DNA of 18,897 bases from S012-113 sp965368405 (GTDB lineage Bacteria; Bacteroidota; Bacteroidia; Cytophagales; Cyclobacteriaceae). Positions 14,606 to 18,897 of this stretch are shown here, piece by piece. Below the pieces are notes generated by a model. That model worked only from the letters and a program-made list of their open reading frames with translations. It ran no database searches and had not been told where the DNA came from. The DNA lies in the NCBI GenBank assembly GCA_965368405.1, contig CBDUMS010000074.1, positions 1 to 18,897 on the forward strand, read 5' to 3'. Each line of letters begins with the position of its first letter. The first letter of the stretch is position 1. A program made the position numbers and the translations under genes.

Positions 14606-14660
14606 GGTGTTGATTTGATAGTAAAGCTAGGTATTCAGGCCCAAATATCAATTCTACTAC

Positions 14661-14679
14661 CGTTCAAGTTCGTTGAACG
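14661..14679. promoter_or_regulatory. Inverted repeat CGTTCAA-N5-TTGAACG in a divergent promoter region
   Basis: A perfect 7-bp inverted repeat (arms 14661-14667 and 14673-14679) lies in the 148-bp region between the divergent EEP and S9-type genes. It has the size and form of a dimeric repressor or activator site. It is 75 bp before the plus-strand ATG and 56 bp from the minus-strand ATG. Confidence 0.38.
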
Positions 14680-14753
14680 ACTATTTAAATAATTCTAATT
14701 TTAGGTTTAATAAATATGGATTACATTTTACCTGAGTTCAAACTATTCAACTT

Positions 14754-15827
14754 ATGAAGAAAGCATTATTTACTATAGCTATGGCAATCTTTGTCACTGT
14801 AGCCGTTGGCCAGGAAACAAATCTGGAAGATGTCGTTAAGAAGCTGGAAAGTCAAAACGATATGTTGCGGCATAGGCTCGATGTTGTTGAGAAAATGATC
14901 GATGATCAACTTTGGGTTACAAAAGTAGGCGATGTGGCCTACGTCGATAAGGTCTACATGACGGGGCCTCCCTTGCGTAAAGAAAAAAATCCAACGGCGC
15001 AGGGTGCCGGTAATCCTGTTAAATTCTGGTCGTATGTTTTCATTCCCAAGTCGATAGATCCAAACAAAAAGTACCCGCTTATTGTTTTTCCTCATGGTGG
15101 TGTGCATAGCGATTTTAATACCTATTACACGCATATTATTCGTGAGTTAATGGCGCAAGAATATATTGTTGTCGCTGCAGAATACCGTGGTAGCACCGGT
15201 TACGGTGGCTCTATGTACCGTAAAATTGATTATGGTGGGCTCGAGACTGAAGATGTTTATGCCAGCAAGGAGTATATGCTAGAGAACTATTCTGTAGTAG
15301 ATAAAAATCGTGTTGGAATCATGGGCTGGAGCCATGGTGGACTAATTACGCTCTTTAATATTTTTGATCATCCAAACGATTATAAGGTAGCCTATGCTGG
15401 AGTCCCTGTAAGCGATGTGATTGCACGGATGGGATATAAAACCCAGGGATACCGTAATCTATATTCGGCCGATTACCATATTGGCAAAACGGCTTACCAG
15501 GACGTAGAGGAATATCGCAAACGCTCGCCAGCATGGAACACTCATAAGATGAAAAACACCCCTTTACTTATCCATACCAATACCATCGATGCCGACGTAA
15601 ACGTATTGGAAGTTGAACATCTTATTAAATCGCTAAAGGCCGATGGTAAAAAGTTTGAGTATGAGATTTATGAAGACGTTCCCGGTGGTCATTCTTTCGA
15701 TAGAATGGATACTAAAGTGGCAAAGGAAATAAGGCTCAAAATCTATAAGTTTTTAGCAACATATCTAAAGCCTTCTAAGCCTTTTAATTCTGTGAATGAT
15801 CTACAGAAGGCGGCCTATCGCTTCTAG
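14754..15827 (+). CDS. Secreted S9-type (prolyl oligopeptidase-like) alpha/beta hydrolase
   Basis: A 357-residue exported serine hydrolase. A signal peptide (1-20, AVGQE) is followed by a probable short coiled coil (about 24-52, LEDVVKKLESQNDMLRHRL), then an alpha/beta-hydrolase domain. FPHGGVH (112-118) is the oxyanion-side segment, AAEYRGSTGYG (141-151) is typical of S9 peptidases, GWSHGG (191-196) is the nucleophile elbow with S193, D279 in TNTIDADV is the probable acid and H313 in PGGHSF is the base. The N-terminal propeller of full-length S9 peptidases is absent. Peptidase or esterase activity is possible. A weak -7-like TACATTTT (14722-14729) lies 24 nt upstream. The gene ends at a bidirectional terminator. 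Confidence 0.85.
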   Translation: MKKALFTIAMAIFVTVAVGQETNLEDVVKKLESQNDMLRHRLDVVEKMIDDQLWVTKVGDVAYVDKVYMTGPPLRKEKNPTAQGAGNPVKFWSYVFIPKSIDPNKKYPLIVFPHGGVHSDFNTYYTHIIRELMAQEYIVVAAEYRGSTGYGGSMYRKIDYGGLETEDVYASKEYMLENYSVVDKNRVGIMGWSHGGLITLFNIFDHPNDYKVAYAGVPVSDVIARMGYKTQGYRNLYSADYHIGKTAYQDVEEYRKRSPAWNTHKMKNTPLLIHTNTIDADVNVLEVEHLIKSLKADGKKFEYEIYEDVPGGHSFDRMDTKVAKEIRLKIYKFLATYLKPSKPFNSVNDLQKAAYRF

Positions 15828-15837
15828 GTTTTGACAT

Positions 15838-15869
15838 AAAAAAGGCAAGTGAACTCACCTGCCTTTTTC
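15838..15869. terminator. Bidirectional intrinsic terminator
   Basis: AAAAAGGCA (15839-15847) pairs with TGCCTTTTT (15860-15868). After one mismatch, GTGA (15849-15852) and TCAC (15855-15858) form the inner stem. Both strands end in five T. The hairpin separates the convergent S9-type (stop 15827) and M19 (stop 15883) genes. Confidence 0.87.
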
Positions 15870-15882
15870 GTCGTTTCATTGT

Positions 15883-17208
15883 TTATTCTGCAGCCTGTAA
15901 TTCCGCTGCTACGCGCTGAACATCATCGAGCACACGCAATAGATTGCCGCTCCAAAGCTGACCGATTTCTTCTTCGGTATAGCCCCGGCGAACGAGTTCT
16001 ATGGTAACATTAAACGTTTCTGAAGCATCATTCCATCCATAAACACCGCCGCCACCGTCAAAATCAGAAGAAATACCAACATGGTCTAAACCAATAAGGT
16101 CGACCATATAATCAATATGATCTACGAAGTCGGCTACATCTACTGGGGGAGCCATGGCATTCACTTTATCCTTAAACGGTTCAGCCAGGCGGCGCATTTC
16201 AGCAAGTTTAGCTCTGTATGTTTCGATCTCATCATCACTTAATTGGCGAGCCTCACTTCGTGACATACGCACAAAACCTATTGTTGCTGCAATAGAATCT
16301 TCTACGGCTCTCATCGCTTCGCGATTAGCCTGATGTTTTGCGGAGTTTACATAATTGCTAAAAGCAACGGTCTGAACTACTCCGCCATTTTCTTTTAACC
16401 ACATTAATTGTTCGTCATCCAAATTTCTAGAATGGTCGTTCATGGCCCTGGAGGCTGAGTGGCTAGCAATTATCGGTGCTTTTGTAAGCTCAATCATATC
16501 GCGCATGGCTTCTTTCGACGGATGTGAAACATCGATCATCATACCCCATTTATTCATTTCACCAATAACTTCCTTACCGAGGTCACTTAAGCCGTCATAC
16601 AGCCAAACACTGTCTCGTTCACCTGTATTCGAATCGCTTAATTGACTGTGTCCGTTATGGGCTAAGGACATATAGCGACCACCAAGCTGAGCAAACTTCT
16701 TAACATTACTAATGTCCATCCCAATGGGGTAGCCATTTTCTATCCCTATCATCGCCACTTTTTTGCCCGAAGCCACAATCTCACGAACATCGTCGGAGGT
16801 ATAAGCCAGTTCTATTCGATCGGGGGCAATCTCTTCGGCCAAACGATGGATTGCTGTAAACTTATCCATGGCATTTTCATAGGCCCTGGCATAACCTTCC
16901 TCATTCAATTCACCCTGACCTGTATAAACAATAAACCAAGCTACATCTAGCCCACCTTTCTCCATTTTAGGCAGGGTAACCTGATTATCCAGATCCATCG
17001 TATAATTTCGGTCCTCTACGAAATTATTCGTGTTAATATCATCATGTGTATCCAGTGTTATAACTCTTTCGTGGATTCCCTCAGCTTTTTTGATGAGTTC
17101 TTCCTCTGTTAGCTCCGCTTCTTCGTTCGATTGCTGTGGAGTGCATGAAGCCACAAAGAGACCTATGCACGCTAGAATAACAAAATTGAGTTTTTTAATT
17201 GATTTCAT
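15883..17208 (-). CDS. Membrane dipeptidase (renal dipeptidase-like, peptidase M19), lipoprotein
   Basis: A 441-residue zinc dipeptidase of the PF01244 family, which hydrolyses dipeptides and may also act on D-amino-acid-containing peptides. A lipoprotein signal with lipobox VASC (Cys22) predicts envelope anchoring. The zinc ligands fall in the expected motifs: DTHDD (H55, D57), GIENGYP (E157), SHPSKEAM (H229) and ASHSASRAMNDHSRN (H250), and SSDFDGGGG closes the active site in the C-terminal part. The linker after the Cys is rich in Glu. An exact -7 element TATGTTTG lies 31 nt before the ATG. The M23 peptidase is upstream on the same strand, and a terminator follows the stop. Confidence 0.93.
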   Translation of the reverse strand: MKSIKKLNFVILACIGLFVASCTPQQSNEEAELTEEELIKKAEGIHERVITLDTHDDINTNNFVEDRNYTMDLDNQVTLPKMEKGGLDVAWFIVYTGQGELNEEGYARAYENAMDKFTAIHRLAEEIAPDRIELAYTSDDVREIVASGKKVAMIGIENGYPIGMDISNVKKFAQLGGRYMSLAHNGHSQLSDSNTGERDSVWLYDGLSDLGKEVIGEMNKWGMMIDVSHPSKEAMRDMIELTKAPIIASHSASRAMNDHSRNLDDEQLMWLKENGGVVQTVAFSNYVNSAKHQANREAMRAVEDSIAATIGFVRMSRSEARQLSDDEIETYRAKLAEMRRLAEPFKDKVNAMAPPVDVADFVDHIDYMVDLIGLDHVGISSDFDGGGGVYGWNDASETFNVTIELVRRGYTEEEIGQLWSGNLLRVLDDVQRVAAELQAAE

Positions 17209-17239
17209 AAGTTAAGATTAAATTGAAAATTAAGAACCT

Positions 17240-17265
17240 CAAACATAATATAGTTGGTGATTCAA
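17240..17265 (-). promoter_or_regulatory. Putative promoter of the M19 dipeptidase gene
   Basis: Minus-strand TATGTTTG (17247-17240) matches TAnnTTTG exactly. A TTG lies at 17265-17263, 15 bp upstream, which is a little shorter than the usual spacing. Confidence 0.42.
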
Positions 17266-17310
17266 GAATATACTTTTTATTCAAGAGGTAGTTGCCAGCA
17301 AGAATTACTG

Positions 17311-18603
17311 TTATTTACCAGAAACTTCTGGAACTGGCTCTAACGGATATGGGATTTGATCGAGCGAGGACTTTAACTGGGTTGCTAATTGACTATAGTC
17401 GGCAAAACGTTCTTCCTGAACAGGTTCAGAAGAAGGCAAATCTACGCGCAGGGCATCTACCTGTTGCCCATATTTCCAGAATCGGTAACAAACATGGTTG
17501 CCTTTAGCAAGACCTGTATGCCCTACATATCCGATAACCTGTCCCTGCTTAACTCGTGTGCCAGGTCTAATTCCAGTCTTTATCTTTACCATATGGAGAT
17601 ACTGGGTTGAGTAAACAGAGTTATGTTTGATTTTAACATAATTCCCGTTGTATTTTCCATATCGGGCTTCGGTTACAACACCATCGCCTACACTTCGAAT
17701 TGGTGTACCCTGTGGTGCAGCGAAATCAGTTCCTTTGTGTGATTTATATCTTTTTTGTACCGGGTGAAATCTGCTCCCAGAGTATCGAGATGAAATTCTA
17801 CTAAATTTTACCGGGTACTTCAGAAAGGTTTTCCGCAAACTCTTCCCTTCCTCATCGAAATACTCCACTCCGGAACCCTGATTATAATAGAATGCATAAT
17901 ACTGTTCATCCCCATGCTCAAAAATTGCCGCTTTAATATCACCATAACCTATCGACTTACCGTCAACAAAATTTTCATCATAAACCAGCTTATACCGATC
18001 GCCAGGGTAAAGCCTAAAGAAGTCAACTTCCCAGGCAAAGATATCTGCCATATCATTCGTTAGCTGTGGTTTGAGTCCTTGTTCATCCATGGTTTGCGCC
18101 AACGAACTAGTGATAATCCCGCTACTCATCTGCTCCTTGGTAACCACGTCGCGAGCCCCTAGCTTGGCGTAGATGGAATCCTCTAAATTAAAAACTACGT
18201 ATTCTATTTCGTTTGGATAATAGATCATCGCTTTTGCTGTAAGATTCTCATCGTTATAGCAAATAAGATCATACGGCTTTCGAACACCAATTTTACGGAT
18301 ATCGAAAACTCCTCGAGTACGCTCGGTCAACGTACGAATAGTCTCGGAAGAAACATTATACTTGGTAAGAATATTAGCTAAAAAATCATTGCGCAGCACC
18401 GATTTTCTAATCACCTCCATGGAATCCACAACATAACCGAAATAGGTTTCTGGAAACTCAATCTGAGTTGTATCCATGAGCGGCAGCTCAAGCGGTTCTG
18501 GATCGACAACGCTTATTTGTTTAAAGGGGACAGAGTACCAGACAACCAAGCCAATGGTTATAGTCAAGCCCAAAGCGGCCAATATGTACTTTATTGCCTT
18601 CAT
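17311..18603 (-). CDS. M23 family metallopeptidase (peptidoglycan endopeptidase)
   Basis: A membrane-anchored peptidoglycan hydrolase, 430 residues from ATG 18603. Numbering here counts the TTG at 18624 as residue 1. One N-terminal transmembrane segment (about 10-30) is followed by a long periplasmic region and a C-terminal LytM/M23 domain (about 285-395). The first motif is intact: SHKGTDFA (H296, D300). H344 is in YLHMV. The second, normally HxH, reads GNHVCYRFW (H377, C379), so Cys stands at the place of the third zinc ligand. Because Cys can bind zinc, activity may be kept. Such proteins cleave cell-wall crosslinks during growth. TTG 18624 overlaps the -7 element TATACTTG, so ATG 18603 is favoured. 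The gene lies between the MATE fragment and the dipeptidase, all on the minus strand. Confidence 0.87.
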   Translation of the reverse strand: MKAIKYILAALGLTITIGLVVWYSVPFKQISVVDPEPLELPLMDTTQIEFPETYFGYVVDSMEVIRKSVLRNDFLANILTKYNVSSETIRTLTERTRGVFDIRKIGVRKPYDLICYNDENLTAKAMIYYPNEIEYVVFNLEDSIYAKLGARDVVTKEQMSSGIITSSLAQTMDEQGLKPQLTNDMADIFAWEVDFFRLYPGDRYKLVYDENFVDGKSIGYGDIKAAIFEHGDEQYYAFYYNQGSGVEYFDEEGKSLRKTFLKYPVKFSRISSRYSGSRFHPVQKRYKSHKGTDFAAPQGTPIRSVGDGVVTEARYGKYNGNYVKIKHNSVYSTQYLHMVKIKTGIRPGTRVKQGQVIGYVGHTGLAKGNHVCYRFWKYGQQVDALRVDLPSSEPVQEERFADYSQLATQLKSSLDQIPYPLEPVPEVSGK

Positions 18604-18621
18604 CCCAACTTCAAATCGCTG

Positions 18622-18629
18622 CAAGTATA
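18622..18629 (-). promoter_or_regulatory. Putative -7 promoter element of the M23 peptidase gene
   Basis: Minus-strand TATACTTG differs from TAnnTTTG at one position and lies 18 nt before ATG 18603. No clear -33 TTG is present. It covers the upstream TTG codon and so supports the shorter reading frame. Confidence 0.4.
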
Positions 18630-18676
18630 GGGCTTTTTAATGGGATATCATACTCGTAACGGTAGTGGAATAATGC

Positions 18677-18699
18677 CTGAATTGTTCGCTGCAATTCAG
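18677..18699. promoter_or_regulatory. Perfect 8-bp inverted repeat upstream of the M23 gene
   Basis: CTGAATTG (18677-18684) and CAATTCAG (18692-18699) flank TTCGCTG. The repeat lies 48 bp upstream of the -7 element. There is no T-run after it on the minus strand, so a protein-binding site is more likely than a terminator. Confidence 0.35.
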
Positions 18700-18778
18700 T
18701 ATGTACTATTTGAGCCTTGATAATAATTCTCTTTCTATCAATATATTATGAATATTGAATAATTAAATGAGCCAATAG

Positions 18779-18897
18779 CTAGATCATAACTTCTTTCCAT
18801 TTACCACGCCTGAACATCAGGATAAAGGCCGTAGCAATCAATACAATGGACACAGCCACAGCCAGAAAAGCACCTGACGGCCCCATTTCTAGTATTA
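18779..18897 (-). CDS. MATE-family efflux transporter, C-terminal fragment (cut by window edge)
   Basis: The minus strand is open from the right edge to TAG (18781-18779). The peptide ends in a hydrophobic helix (SGAFLAVAVSIVLIATAFIL) followed by MFRRGKWKEVMI. A final transmembrane helix followed by FRRGKWK is the common C-terminal end of Bacteroidota MATE/NorM-type drug:cation antiporters. Only 38 codons are visible, so the family call is tentative. The gene lies 175 bp upstream of the M23 start. Confidence 0.55.
   Translation of the reverse strand, partial: ILEMGPSGAFLAVAVSIVLIATAFILMFRRGKWKEVMI

Noticed and set aside
14766..15134. Minus-strand 122-codon ORF opposite the S9-type hydrolase
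   Set aside because: It overlaps the signal peptide and start of the hydrolase domain in antisense and shows no recognisable motif.
17260..17286. Direct repeat ATTCAAGA (17260-17267 and 17279-17286)
   Set aside because: Only two 8-bp AT-rich copies 19 bp apart in a short gap; could easily be chance.
18601..18624. TTG at 18624 as start of the M23 gene, with TTG 1247 and GTG 8251 as similar cases
   Set aside because: Each of these codons overlaps a -7 promoter element, and an ATG shortly downstream gives a better signal or membrane start.
18738..18758. Inverted repeat TCAATAT/ATATTGA after the MATE stop, considered as a terminator
   Set aside because: The stem is entirely weak A-T pairs apart from one C-G, with no T-run following; not enough to call.
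1..18897. Search for CRISPR arrays, tRNA/rRNA genes, insertion sequences, phage or toxin-antitoxin genes and known defence systems
   Set aside because: No regular repeat-spacer pattern, transposase, integrase or defence-type domain was seen; gene content is housekeeping and envelope functions.

Overview
The window looks like chromosomal DNA from a Bacteroidota bacterium, probably a Cytophagales-type environmental species. The evidence is TonB-dependent receptors with an N-terminal carboxypeptidase-regulatory-like domain, many secreted lipoproteins, a monomeric NADP isocitrate dehydrogenase, moderately AT-rich DNA, little sign of Shine-Dalgarno sequences, and several promoter cores of the Bacteroidota type (TAnnTTTG, sometimes with an upstream TTG). 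The species cannot be named from the sequence alone. There are no tRNA, rRNA, insertion-sequence, prophage or CRISPR features.

Layout. 1-1196: the 3' end of RNase R overlaps a polyprenyl diphosphate synthase by 4 bp. 1262-1879: small outer-membrane beta-barrel protein, separated by a strong bidirectional terminator from a convergent monomeric isocitrate dehydrogenase (1949-4165). 4354-4878: unknown lipoprotein, ending base-to-base against a two-gene thioredoxin-fold unit on the minus strand (redoxin-like 4879-5511 and TlpA/ResA-like 5517-6008). 6009-6466: very AT-rich 458-bp gap with DnaA-box-like sites and a possible relic ORF. 6467-8242: ClC-type anion channel with two CBS domains, 3' of a TonB-dependent receptor (8293-10506).

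The clearest functional unit is at 10606-13804: a Bacteroidota-type promoter, a well-conserved cobalamin riboswitch, a BtuB-like TonB-dependent receptor and, 3 bp later, a surface-type lipoprotein of the DUF5074/YncE beta-propeller class resembling BtuG. Together they look like a vitamin-B12-repressed cobalamin capture and import operon. It is divergent from the other TonB receptor, whose own promoter carries a regular array of TTCTAA motifs.

The remainder is mostly extracytoplasmic hydrolases: a secreted endonuclease/exonuclease/phosphatase-fold protein (13808-14605), an S9-type alpha/beta hydrolase (14754-15827), a bidirectional terminator, an M19 membrane dipeptidase lipoprotein (15883-17208), an M23 peptidoglycan peptidase (17311-18603), and the C-terminal end of a probable MATE transporter (18779-18897).

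I see no evidence for a wholly new multi-gene system. The best second-look items are the phased TTCTAA array, start codons nearly touching promoter cores, the inverted repeats in the icd intergenic region, the DnaA-box gap with its orphan ORF, and replaced key residues in the ClC and M23 proteins.
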